This document shows positions 6,884-12,695 of a stretch of DNA of 14,149 bases, piece by piece; position 1 is the stretch's first letter, and the number at the start of each line of letters is the position of its first letter. The stretch covers positions 605 through 14,753 of the forward strand of contig PMCN01000111.1 of assembly GCA_003154135.1 (NCBI GenBank), written 5' to 3'. The position numbers and the translations under genes are program-made. The stretch comes from Acidimicrobiaceae bacterium. Lineage in GTDB: Bacteria > Actinomycetota > Acidimicrobiia > Acidimicrobiales > Ilumatobacteraceae. The notes beneath the pieces were generated by a model that had not been told where the DNA came from, searched no databases, and saw only the letters and a list, made by a program, of their open reading frames with translations.

Positions 6884-7425
6884 GGCTTGCTCGCCTTGGT
6901 GGTGGTGACAGGCGCGGGTGCCTTGGTGGTGGGAGGCGCCACCGTGGGCTTCGGTGCGGCGGTCACGGGCGTGGCCGCCTTGGTGGTGACCGGGGTGGCC
7001 GACTTCGGGGCCTTGGCCGTTGCGGCGGTGGCCGTCTTGCCTGCAGGTGTCACCGGGGCGACCGGCGTGAGCGGAGCCACCTGCCCGCCAGGAGCGAGCG
7101 TTGCCACCACCGGCGGCGGCACGGTGAGCACCACGGCAGTCGCAGCGATCGTGGTGGTGGGGGCGGTGACCGGCACGGTGCTGTCGGGCGTCGCGGTCGC
7201 GGGCACTGTGGCGGCGCCGATCGACGCGGGGCGGTTCGCTGCGGCGATCACCGTGGTGATGCCGAACACGGCCGAGGCGGTGAGGCCGGTGGCCAGGATG
7301 CGCGCGCCCGCGGCGACGTGTGGGTGGCGGCGTTGCTGCTGTGCGGGCGATGCGGCCAGCGGTGCAGTGGGCGTGCGCTTGGCACGGATGGCGGCGATGC
7401 GGGCCGCCTGCTCGGCATCAGTCAT
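6880..7425 (-). CDS. Membrane-anchored Ala/Pro/Thr-rich protein, function unknown
   Basis: I do not recognise a family. The 181-residue product has a charged cytosolic N-terminus (MTDAEQAARIAAIRAKR), a linker, one hydrophobic segment at about residues 40-62, and then a low-complexity tail of Ala, Pro, Thr, Val and Lys reaching the C-terminus. This resembles an extended wall-spanning or periplasmic stalk. The tail contains repeated TTKA units encoded by three copies of GCCTTGGTGGTG (plus-strand reading). The ATG at 7425 has GGAG 7 nt upstream and lies inside the 3' end of the preceding gene (8-bp overlap). The stop overlaps the apbE GTG. The tight packing implies a role with ApbE and the haem protein, perhaps as a scaffold, but nothing in the sequence shows flavin or haem binding. 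Confidence 0.75.
   Translation of the reverse strand: MTDAEQAARIAAIRAKRTPTAPLAASPAQQQRRHPHVAAGARILATGLTASAVFGITTVIAAANRPASIGAATVPATATPDSTVPVTAPTTTIAATAVVLTVPPPVVATLAPGGQVAPLTPVAPVTPAGKTATAATAKAPKSATPVTTKAATPVTAAPKPTVAPPTTKAPAPVTTTKASKP
6893..6988 (-). repeat. In-frame 12-nt repeats encoding TTKA
   Basis: GCCTTGGTGGTG (plus strand) occurs exactly at 6893-6904, 6920-6931 and 6977-6988. The offsets of 27 and 57 nt are multiples of three, so each copy encodes Thr-Thr-Lys-Ala in the tail of the membrane-anchored protein. This suggests the tail grew by local duplication and may vary in length between strains. Confidence 0.7.
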
Positions 7426-8020
7426 CGTTGGGCTCCGATTCGTGCTCTCCGCCACTGGGGGCGGTGGTGGTGACCACCTTGGGGGTGACGACAGGCTTCG
7501 ATGTGGTCGGGGTGGCCGGCTTCACGGTCTGCTTGGTCGTGCGGCCGTTGGTTGCGGGCGGTGCAGCCACCACCTGCGCGGGCGGCGCGGTGGTGGGCGC
7601 TTCCGGAGCGATCGAGTTGCTGAGGGCGACTGTCACGGTGCCGCGGACCAGGTCGGCGCGAAACGTGACCACTTGGGTGCCCGCGGCGAGCTGCACGGTG
7701 ACGCTGGCGCCGGGCGCCGAGATCGCCTGCACCGACCACGCGGGCACGGTGGTGATGGCCCCGACGGTGAGCACACCGGGGCGCACCGACAGGGTGATGG
7801 TGCCCACGCCGCTGAGCTGATACGTGGTGCTCTGGGCCGGCCGATTGGCGACCGCCGCCGCCGCGAACGCCGCGGACGGGTTGACGGAGTTGACCTGTGG
7901 GTTCACCTGCACGTCGGGTGTCGCCGCCGCTTCGGGTGTCGCCACCACGTTGGCGAATGCGGCGCCTGCCGAGCCGGCCACTCCGGCCAGTGTGAGGGCT
8001 GTGAGCCATGCACGATTCAT
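7418..8020 (-). CDS. Exported protein of unknown function, first gene of apbE operon
   Basis: This is a 200-residue exported protein. A signal peptide (MNRAWLTALTLAGVAGSAG...) with a plausible signal peptidase I site after 'GAAFA' (about residue 23) is followed by an Ala/Val-rich region. A compact beta-rich domain follows ('YQLSGVGTITLSVRPGVLTVGAITTVPAWSV' through 'QVVTFRADLVRGTVTVALSNS', about residues 65-140). The protein ends in a Pro/Thr/Lys-rich tail finishing in acidic residues. I do not recognise the family. No cysteines, haem-binding CxxCH or FMN-binding S/D-G-A-T motif are seen. The start at 8020 is well supported by AAGGGAG 6 nt upstream. The next gene begins inside its last codons, so it heads the operon with the membrane-anchored protein, ApbE and the haem protein. 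A partner or cargo role in an envelope redox system is inference from position only. Confidence 0.8.
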   Translation of the reverse strand: MNRAWLTALTLAGVAGSAGAAFANVVATPEAAATPDVQVNPQVNSVNPSAAFAAAAVANRPAQSTTYQLSGVGTITLSVRPGVLTVGAITTVPAWSVQAISAPGASVTVQLAAGTQVVTFRADLVRGTVTVALSNSIAPEAPTTAPPAQVVAAPPATNGRTTKQTVKPATPTTSKPVVTPKVVTTTAPSGGEHESEPNDD

Positions 8021-8177
8021 CGAGAACTCCCTTTGGTGCGTCGGACTTGTGTCGAACACCCGCTTCGTGCAGTCAAGCCGCACGGTGTCCAAGGGAACGC
8101 CAGCGGTCATCCCGCGGACGTCGAAGAGTCTGGCAACGATTGGCAGGACCTGGAGTTCGTCGGCGCAGCGCGGCCAA

Positions 8178-8213
8178 GCCGTGATGCCGGCCGTGATGCA
8201 CCGGCCGTGATGC
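8178..8213. repeat. Three near-tandem copies of GCCGTGATGC
   Basis: GCCGTGATGC occurs at 8178-8187, 8190-8199 and 8204-8213, with start-to-start spacings of 12 and 14 nt and similar flanks (CGG or ACCGG). The copies abut the large inverted repeat at 8219-8264. They could be regulator binding sites or simple slippage products. Confidence 0.7.
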
Positions 8214-8218
8214 CGGTT

Positions 8219-8264
8219 CGTGTCAGCCCGTCACCACCAGCCTTGGTGGTCAGCCGCTGACACG
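8219..8264 (-). terminator. Two-stem inverted repeat, probable terminator of the DUF3558/F420 operon
   Basis: The outer arms CGTGTCAGC (8219-8227) and GCTGACACG (8256-8264) are perfect complements. They enclose an inner stem ACCACCA (8233-8239) / TGGTGGT (8244-8250) with a GCCT loop. The structure begins 32 nt past the stop of the F420-dependent enzyme gene, a normal terminator position, but lacks a U-tract. Confidence 0.5.
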
Positions 8265-8295
8265 AGCGGGAAGAAGTGGGTGGGTGCGGGTGAAA

Positions 8296-8739
8296 TCAGC
8301 ACGGCGAGGCGATGAGCACCGGGATGACCCGTTCGGTGCGGGCCTTGTACTCGTTGTAGTTGGGGAACACGGCGGCGGCCCGCTCCCACCACTGGGCGTA
8401 CTCGTCGCCGGTCGCTTCGCGCACCGACACTGCGAACGGCGCCGGACCGTCCTGGATGAGCACGTCGTCGGGTGCTGCCACCAGGTTCTGGTACCAGCCC
8501 GGGTTCTTCGGCGCACCGCCCATCGATGCGACCAGGGCGTACTCGCCGCCGTGCTCGACGCGCATGAGCGCGATCTTGCGCACCTTGCCGGACGCATGGC
8601 CCTTCATCGTCACCACGATGATCGGGATCCCCGTGTCGCGAAGGGTGTTGGCCTCGGTGCCACCGGACCGCTCGTAGGTCGCCACCTGGTCACGAACCCA
8701 GTCCAATGCGCTCGGCACGTACTCACCATCGGTCGTCAT
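8296..8739 (-). CDS. F420-dependent nitroreductase-family (DUF385/Ddn-like) oxidoreductase
   Basis: This 147-residue enzyme is of the deazaflavin-dependent nitroreductase (Ddn/Fqr) group found mainly in actinobacteria. Members use reduced cofactor F420 to reduce quinones or nitro compounds. Characteristic features are the split-barrel core 'IPIIVVTMKGHASGKVRKIALMRVEHGGEYALVASMGGAPKNPGWYQNLVAAPD' (about 38-91), especially 'G..SGK.R..AL' and 'GG.P.NP.WY.NL', which contact F420 in known structures. The C-terminal part 'REATGDEYAQWWERAAAVFPNYNEYKARTERVIPVLI' is also typical. Its length matches the family. It begins 9 nt after the stop of the lipoprotein gene, so the two are co-transcribed. The SD is weak. 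The physiological substrate cannot be read from the sequence. Confidence 0.93.
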   Translation of the reverse strand: MTTDGEYVPSALDWVRDQVATYERSGGTEANTLRDTGIPIIVVTMKGHASGKVRKIALMRVEHGGEYALVASMGGAPKNPGWYQNLVAAPDDVLIQDGPAPFAVSVREATGDEYAQWWERAAAVFPNYNEYKARTERVIPVLIASPC

Positions 8740-8748
8740 GGGTGCAGG

Positions 8749-9447
8749 CTACGCCCCGATGTCGGCCGCCGCCGTGGCCGACATGGTGGTGAGCGCCGTG
8801 AGCATCGCCGGCGACACGCCGGTGCCAAAGTCGGCCGACGAGCCCGAGACGTACTGCACCACGAGGGCCAACCGCGGCGAGACGGCCACCTCCAGGGTGC
8901 GCGTGTACGTGTCGAGGAACGCATACGCTCCCACACCCGGCACCTCTTGAAGGTCGGCCACCTTGGCAGGGAAGTTCTGCACCGTGAAGTCGTGCTGGTA
9001 GTGCACCAGGGCGACGGCGTCGGCCGCACCGCCGTTGAGGGTCGCCGGGTCGGGAAAGGCGACGGTGATCTCGACCTGCCCGGTGAGAGTGGGGCCCGCG
9101 ATCGACCAGGTGCACTCCTGGGCGTTGGCGACCACGGTGTTCCCGACGAGCGTCGCGGTGCCGCCGAACGCAGCGCCGACGTGCGCGGTCGGCACCAGGT
9201 CGCATGGCTTCATCGCGCGGACGACGGTGGTCGTCTCTGCCGGGGTGGTGACTGCGTCAGTCGGAGCGACGGTAGGGGCGACGCTGCTGCTTGCGGAGCT
9301 GGTCACGTCTGGCGCAGGTGTCGATGTCGCGTCCGCTCCGGTTGTGATTGCGGCGCGGGAGGACGACCCGCCGCACGAGCTGAGCACGGCGAGCGCGAGT
9401 GCTCCTGCGACCGCGGCCTGACGGAGCGCGGTTCGACGTGAGGGCAT
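8749..9447 (-). CDS. Putative lipoprotein, DUF3558-like
   Basis: This is a 232-residue predicted lipoprotein. The signal peptide begins 'MPSRRTALRQ' (a twin-arginine-like SRRTAL) and ends in the lipobox LSSC, with the lipidated Cys at residue 25. A Ser/Thr/Ala/Pro-rich spacer (about 26-75) leads to a globular domain with 'KPCDLVPTAHVGAAFGG' and 'ECTWSI'. This Cys-aspartate-leucine / Cys-Thr-Trp pattern resembles actinobacterial DUF3558 proteins, whose function is unknown. The assignment is by motif only. It is followed after 9 nt by an F420-dependent enzyme gene, perhaps because both respond to the same envelope or redox condition (inference). The start ATG at 9447 has a -10-like TACAGT only 5 nt upstream and no good SD, so it may be leaderless. 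Confidence 0.82.
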   Translation of the reverse strand: MPSRRTALRQAAVAGALALAVLSSCGGSSSRAAITTGADATSTPAPDVTSSASSSVAPTVAPTDAVTTPAETTTVVRAMKPCDLVPTAHVGAAFGGTATLVGNTVVANAQECTWSIAGPTLTGQVEITVAFPDPATLNGGAADAVALVHYQHDFTVQNFPAKVADLQEVPGVGAYAFLDTYTRTLEVAVSPRLALVVQYVSGSSADFGTGVSPAMLTALTTMSATAAADIGA

Positions 9448-9452
9448 ACCCG

Positions 9453-9483
9453 ACTGTATCCCTGGCCCCTGCGAGGCGGTCGA
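9453..9483 (-). promoter_or_regulatory. Candidate promoter of the lipoprotein gene, possibly leaderless
   Basis: On the minus strand TACAGT (9458-9453) matches the TAnnnT -10 pattern and lies 5 nt before the ATG at 9447. TCGACC (9483-9478) is a weak -35 at a 19-nt spacing. Transcription would begin at or near the start codon. AGGGA 11 nt upstream of the ATG is an alternative, rather distant SD. Confidence 0.35.
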
Positions 9484-9576
9484 GCCGCACCGCTGTCACG
9501 GGTGTGTGCTGCGATGCGACAAGATGTGCCGCTGCGTCCGGCGGCACACGGGCCGGACCTCAGAGGAGGACCGCTG

Positions 9577-10020
9577 ATGTCCAAGCTCCAGGCCCCCATC
9601 GTCGTCGGTGTCGACGAGAGCGACACCGCGCGCCGCGCGGCGTTCGCCGCCGCCGACCTTGCGGTTGCGCTGGGCGCGCAACTGCACCTGGTCATGTCGG
9701 TGAACCGCACCCGGTCGAGCACCTCGGCAGGCTCGTCGGGCGATCACTTCCACATCGACTGGTTGTCGACGGCCGAGCAGTTCCTCGACGCGCTCATCGG
9801 TGAGCTGCCGCAGTCGTCTGCGGGCCGGCCGACCCATTCCGTCGGTCTCGACGATCCAGCGAAGGAGATCTGCGACGCCGCGGCGCGTCTCGATGCGGGC
9901 ATCATCGTGGTCGGAAACCGCCGAGTGCAGGGATTGTCGCGAGTCCTCGGTGCCGTGGCGACCGACATCGCCCGGCAGGCACCGTGCGACGTGCTCATCG
10001 TGAACACCATCGACGCCTGA
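9577..10020 (+). CDS. Universal stress protein (UspA family)
   Basis: This is a 147-residue single-domain Usp protein, a cytosolic stress-associated nucleotide-binding fold. The N-terminal strand 'APIVVGVDESDTARRAAFAAADLA' carries the usual VGVD...S..A pattern. The C-terminal part is 'IIVVGNRRVQGLSRVLGAVATDIARQAPCDVLIVNT'. The canonical ATP loop G-2x-G-9x-G-S/T is altered: Gly113 is present, residue 116 is Arg where Gly is expected, the loop is one residue short, and Gly125 is followed by Ala. ATP binding is therefore uncertain. I recall 'GN(K/R)R.QG...VLG' variants in other actinobacterial Usp proteins. The start is clear: AGAGGAGGA (9562-9570) lies 6 nt before ATG 9577. The upstream in-frame ATG at 9502 lacks such a site. 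It converges on the GGDEF gene with a 22-nt gap. Confidence 0.92.
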   Translation: MSKLQAPIVVGVDESDTARRAAFAAADLAVALGAQLHLVMSVNRTRSSTSAGSSGDHFHIDWLSTAEQFLDALIGELPQSSAGRPTHSVGLDDPAKEICDAAARLDAGIIVVGNRRVQGLSRVLGAVATDIARQAPCDVLIVNTIDA

Positions 10021-10032
10021 CGCCTGACGCCT
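10012..10032. repeat. Triple tandem GACGCCT at the usp stop codon
   Basis: Three exact head-to-tail copies of GACGCCT cover 10012-10018, 10019-10025 and 10026-10032, with the usp TGA formed across the first junction. Because the units are identical, gain or loss of one unit would leave the protein unchanged and alter only the gap to the converging GGDEF gene. Confidence 0.85.
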
Positions 10033-10042
10033 GGACGAGGGG

Positions 10043-11284
10043 CTACTCCGCTGCCGAGCGCGCGGCCGCGTGGTGCGCCCGCTTCGCCTGGTACATCGCC
10101 GCGTCGGCCGCGGTGAGCAGTGCGGTCGCCGTGGCCGGACAGGTGAGGGTGTCGACTCGGCCGAGGCTCGCCGTGCAGTGCAGCACGGTCGACGGCGCCA
10201 CCTCGATCGGTGGAGCGAGCGCTCGTTCGATGCGCGCGAGGAAGTTGTCGTGGCCGTTCGCGGTGGGCTCGTAGACGACGACGAACTCGTCCCCGCCGAC
10301 TCGCGCGACCACATCGGCGCGCCGTGACGCTGCTTCGAGTCGGCGAGCGAACTCGCGCAGCACGGCATCACCTGCGTGGTGGCTGTACTGATCGTTGATC
10401 GACTTGAAGTCGTCGATGTCGACGAAGATGAGGGCCAGGACGGTGCCTTGCCGCTCAGCCCGGGCGAGCCCTCTCTCCAGCACCTCGTCGAGCAGGTGCC
10501 GGTTGGCCAGTCCCGTGAGCGGGTCGTGCAGCGCACGGGTGGTGAGGTCGGCCTCGAGTGCGCGGCGGTCGGTGACGTCGAGGCCCACTCCTTCGAAACC
10601 GCCGGGGATGGCGGTGAGGTGCACTTCGGTGATCTGAGGCTCGCCGTTGGCGCGGCGCCCGTGCACGTCGAAGCGCTCCAGCATCGGCCCTCCGTTGAGC
10701 GCTCGTTGCAGCATCGACGCCGACCGATGATCCATCAGGTCGATGAAGCGAGCGAAGTCGTCGACGAAGTACGCGACCGGGAAGCCGGTGATCCGCTCGA
10801 CCGACGGGCTGAGGTAGTCGAAGTGGGGCTGCGGGCGCAGCAGTACGCGGAACACCATGTCGGAGGAGTTGTCGGCCAGCGCACGGAAGCGGCCCTCGCT
10901 GTCGATGAGGGCGAGCTCGAGTCGGTGGCGCTCGGTCACGTCGCGACCGACGGCGATGATCTCACCCGTCGGCAGGTATCGATCGATCCACGCGATCCAC
11001 CTGCCCGGCTTCGCCAGATCGGCGCGCGGCACGTCGTCGGCGGCCACCGGACAGTCGGGACCGAGCCGGGCAAGTTGACGCGCGAGACCCACCTGACCAT
11101 CCTCCGACAGGTACTCGTCGAGCCGATGGCCGACCACTTCGTCCGGCTCGAGGCCCTCGTCGGCCGCCCACGACCAGTTGCAGTACGTGATGACGAGGTC
11201 GCTGGCCCGGTAGCGCACGACTCGTTCCGGCAGTGCGTTCAGCACCTCTGCAGCGAGTTCGTTGTAGGTCGCAATGGTGGCCAT
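10043..11284 (-). CDS. PAS-PAS-GGDEF diguanylate cyclase
   Basis: This 413-residue cytosolic sensor enzyme would make cyclic di-GMP from two GTP. Two PAS-like domains lie at about residues 8-120 (ending 'VGRDVTERHRLE') and 128-245 (ending 'VGLDVTDRRALE'). The GGDEF domain follows from about 250: 'HDPLTGLANRHLLDEVLE', then 'FVDIDDFKSIND', then the intact signature GGDEF at 330-334, and 'AADAAMYQAKR' near the end. The inhibitory I-site RxxD is present as RRAD (321-324), five residues before GGDEF, so product feedback is expected. There is no EAL or HD-GYP domain and no membrane segment. GAGG lies 4 nt before the ATG. The signal sensed by the PAS domains cannot be deduced. A 17-bp palindrome lies 21 nt upstream of the start. 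Confidence 0.94.
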   Translation of the reverse strand: MATIATYNELAAEVLNALPERVVRYRASDLVITYCNWSWAADEGLEPDEVVGHRLDEYLSEDGQVGLARQLARLGPDCPVAADDVPRADLAKPGRWIAWIDRYLPTGEIIAVGRDVTERHRLELALIDSEGRFRALADNSSDMVFRVLLRPQPHFDYLSPSVERITGFPVAYFVDDFARFIDLMDHRSASMLQRALNGGPMLERFDVHGRRANGEPQITEVHLTAIPGGFEGVGLDVTDRRALEADLTTRALHDPLTGLANRHLLDEVLERGLARAERQGTVLALIFVDIDDFKSINDQYSHHAGDAVLREFARRLEAASRRADVVARVGGDEFVVVYEPTANGHDNFLARIERALAPPIEVAPSTVLHCTASLGRVDTLTCPATATALLTAADAAMYQAKRAHHAAARSAAE

Positions 11285-11304
11285 TTCGCCTCGGTCCGTG
11301 CTGT

Positions 11305-11321
11305 CGCGCTCACTGAGCGCG
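11305..11321. promoter_or_regulatory. Perfect 17-bp palindrome upstream of the GGDEF gene
   Basis: CGCGCTCACTGAGCGCG is perfectly symmetric with 8-nt arms about a single central base. It lies 21 nt upstream of the GGDEF start and 119 nt upstream of the divergent cupin start. A one-base centre cannot form a good RNA hairpin loop, so a binding site for a dimeric regulator is the more likely reading. The regulator is unknown. Confidence 0.5.
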
Positions 11322-11404
11322 CTCTTTCGGCGCCGGGTCCAGAGTCGAATGGCCCTAGGCCGAAAGCGCCGGCCCGCGGACCGCCCATGCCGAACGGCCC
11401 GCCA

Positions 11405-11440
11405 TTGACAGACCCATTCTCACTGGGCACGATGCGCTGG
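11405..11440 (+). promoter_or_regulatory. Sigma70-type promoter giving a leaderless cupin mRNA
   Basis: A perfect TTGACA (11405-11410) is followed after 17 nt by CACGAT (11428-11433), which keeps the conserved A2 and T6 of the -10 box. The GTG start codon at 11440 is 7 nt past the -10, exactly where transcription should begin. No SD precedes the GTG. This predicts a leaderless transcript. Confidence 0.6.
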
Positions 11441-12000
11441 TGAGGGCCTTCGATCCTGATTCGTTCACGCAGTCGTGCATCGACGCCCTCGTCGAGCACG
11501 ATCCGGCCGACGCCATCCGTGAGTTGATCCAACGAGCGGTGAGCGAGCCCCGCTCGTTGGAGTTGGCGTGTCCTGTGCCCCTCGACGCCAGCGACGACGG
11601 GATCATCCACCGCTCCGACGCCATCATGGTGTGTCACGCCATCTTCCCGCGCCGATTTCAGACCGGGATCCACAACCACGGCGTCGAGGCCGTCATCGGT
11701 GTGTGGTCCGGCTTCGAAGACAACCATCTCTTCGAGGAGGCCGGCGGAAGGCTTCGAACGCTCGTTCCGCGTCGGGTGGAGGCCGGCGAGGTACTGGTGC
11801 TCGGAGCTGACGCGATCCACGACGTCCACACCCCGCCGACGATGTGGTCGGCGGCTCTCCACGTCTACCTTGGCGACATCTCGACGGTGTCGCGCAGCGC
11901 GTGGGCCAGTGCGGACGATGCTGCGTCGGCGTTCGACGGAGAGCAACAGCAACGTCACTGGACGGAGGTTGCTGTCGCAACCGGGCTCGTCGTGGAATGA
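11440..12000 (+). CDS. Cysteine-dioxygenase-like cupin metalloprotein
   Basis: This is a 186-residue predicted metal-binding cupin resembling thiol dioxygenases and the COG5553 group of 'predicted metal-dependent enzymes of the double-stranded beta-helix superfamily'. The first cupin motif is 'TGIHNHGVEAVIGVWSG', with His78 and His80 as metal ligands. The second, 'AGEVLVLGADAIHDVHTP', supplies His127 and/or His130. The metal is probably Fe(II); the substrate (cysteine, 3-mercaptopropionate or another thiol) cannot be told. The start is GTG at 11440, chosen because it keeps the complete domain and sits exactly at the transcription start predicted by a strong TTGACA promoter. It is divergent from the GGDEF gene and followed after 129 nt by the toxin-antitoxin pair. 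A weak stem (CACAC/GTGTG, 12031-12049) follows its stop. Confidence 0.85.
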   Translation: MRAFDPDSFTQSCIDALVEHDPADAIRELIQRAVSEPRSLELACPVPLDASDDGIIHRSDAIMVCHAIFPRRFQTGIHNHGVEAVIGVWSGFEDNHLFEEAGGRLRTLVPRRVEAGEVLVLGADAIHDVHTPPTMWSAALHVYLGDISTVSRSAWASADDAASAFDGEQQQRHWTEVAVATGLVVE

Positions 12001-12094
12001 GCCCGAACGGAACGCATCCCTGACTGACCCCACACTGCCGCTCGGTGTGCGTGACGGGCCGAGCAAGCCCGAGATGCTGCGCTGGGTCGGCATG

Positions 12095-12123
12095 TTGCCT
12101 CTCGTATCACGATCCGTCATACT
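12095..12123 (+). promoter_or_regulatory. Toxin-antitoxin promoter, leaderless architecture
   Basis: TTGCCT (12095-12100) and CATACT (12118-12123) are separated by exactly 17 nt and each match four of six consensus bases. Only six bases (GGCTGG) separate the -10 from the ATG at 12130, so transcription should start at the start codon. The arrangement matches that of the cupin gene. Confidence 0.55.
12104..12122. promoter_or_regulatory. Palindromic operator over the toxin-antitoxin promoter
   Basis: GTATcACGatcCGTcATAC is a 19-bp interrupted palindrome with seven of nine base pairs symmetric (GTAT/ATAC and ACG/CGT). It covers the spacer and most of the -10 box, so a bound repressor would block RNA polymerase. 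The RHH antitoxin encoded just downstream is the obvious candidate ligand, as RHH antitoxins typically bind such sites and autoregulate. Confidence 0.6.
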
Positions 12124-12129
12124 GGCTGG

Positions 12130-12369
12130 ATGGCGAAGGCAATCTCGGTGCGACTCGATGATGAAGCACAGCGTGCGTTGCGAGTCCTCGAAGCGACGGG
12201 GTTGAGCCAGTCGGAAGCGATCCGATCTGCGCTGCTGGCGTCGGCTGTTCGCCTTCGCAGGCAGGGCGAGCTTGCTGCGGAGGTGGCCGCGCTCGAGGCC
12301 GACGATCGTGACCGGGCCGAGATGTCGTCGATCGCGGCGATGATGGAGTCGATGCGTGCAGCGCGGTGA
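12130..12369 (+). CDS. Ribbon-helix-helix antitoxin (MazE-like role)
   Basis: This is a 79-residue antitoxin. The N-terminal strand 'KAISVRLDDEAQRAL' followed by a helix and 'GLSQSEAIRSALLASA' is the ribbon-helix-helix DNA-binding pattern. The C-terminal half is a charged helical tail ('ELAAEVAALEADDRDRAEMSSIAAMMESM') that would wrap around and neutralise the toxin. It overlaps the toxin gene by 14 bp, the usual antitoxin-first order, so the two are translationally coupled. Its ATG lies six bases past the -10 box, implying a leaderless mRNA. Expression is probably autorepressed through the palindrome over the promoter. It is RHH rather than AbrB-type, as in several mycobacterial MazEF pairs. 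Confidence 0.88.
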   Translation: MAKAISVRLDDEAQRALRVLEATGLSQSEAIRSALLASAVRLRRQGELAAEVAALEADDRDRAEMSSIAAMMESMRAAR

Positions 12370-12673
12370 CGTGTACCGCTTCAAGGTCCCCAAAGGCGTT
12401 GGCCACGAGCAGCAGGGTGAACGCTTCGGTGTGGTCGTGCAGGCAGATGCGATGTTGCCGCGCTCAGTCGTGCTGGTCGCGCCGACGTCGCGAAGTGCTC
12501 GACCCGCATCGTTCCGCCCCGAGGTGACAGTCGCTGGCGGCTCGATCAGAGTGCTCGTCGAGCATTTGGGAGCGGTCGACGTTCGGCGGCTCGGTCGACG
12601 AGTCGGGACGCTCGCGGTGCACGAGCTGTGGGCCGTCGATGAAGCGCTCGTCACCGTGCTCGGCCTGACCTGA
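12356..12673 (+). CDS. mazF: MazF/PemK-type mRNA interferase toxin
   Basis: This 105-residue toxin of the MazF/PemK family would cleave single-stranded RNA at short specific sequences and arrest growth. 'QRGDVYRFKVP' at the start, 'GHEQQGERFGVVVQAD' (about 16-31) with the loop that carries the catalytic Arg, 'VVLVAPTSRSARPASFRPEV' (about 38-57) with the Thr/Ser region, and 'EHLGAVDVRRLGRRVGTL' are the family signatures. The length is normal. The start is GTG at 12356, inside the antitoxin gene. The cleavage specificity cannot be read from the sequence. It is convergent with the Fic gene, 22 nt apart. Confidence 0.92.
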   Translation: MQRGDVYRFKVPKGVGHEQQGERFGVVVQADAMLPRSVVLVAPTSRSARPASFRPEVTVAGGSIRVLVEHLGAVDVRRLGRRVGTLAVHELWAVDEALVTVLGLT

Positions 12674-12695
12674 GCCGGACGGGCGGGGTCGCCGT

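Larger units (their letters stand above)
8021..8295. other. Intergenic region with tandem repeats and a cruciform
   Basis: No gene is seen in these 275 bases between the two minus-strand operons. The part near 8021-8140 should hold the promoter of the apbE operon, but I could not find a convincing -35/-10 pair. The part near 8178-8264 holds short tandem repeats and a large inverted repeat, described separately. Confidence 0.6.

Noticed and set aside
4328..8020. Search of operon proteins for an FMN-acceptor S/D-G-A-T motif or CxxCH haem motif
   Set aside because: Neither motif is present in the two lead proteins, so no flavoprotein or cytochrome c function is claimed for them.
8048..8076. TTGACT on the minus strand as a -35 for the apbE operon
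   Set aside because: No acceptable -10 box is found 16-18 nt downstream (GACACA or neighbours match poorly), so I do not call a promoter.
8178..8213. Possible CRISPR array
   Set aside because: Repeat units are only 10 nt with 2-4 nt gaps and no spacers or cas genes; it is a short tandem repeat.
5897..8260. A 787-codon open frame on the plus strand opposite the apbE operon
   Set aside because: It is antisense to five well-supported genes, is low-complexity with Arg/Gly/His/Val bias, and shows no family motif. Long spurious frames are expected at this GC content.
12031..12049. Terminator after the cupin gene
   Set aside because: The CACAC/GTGTG stem is short, has a nine-base loop and no U-tract; it is mentioned under the gene but not called.
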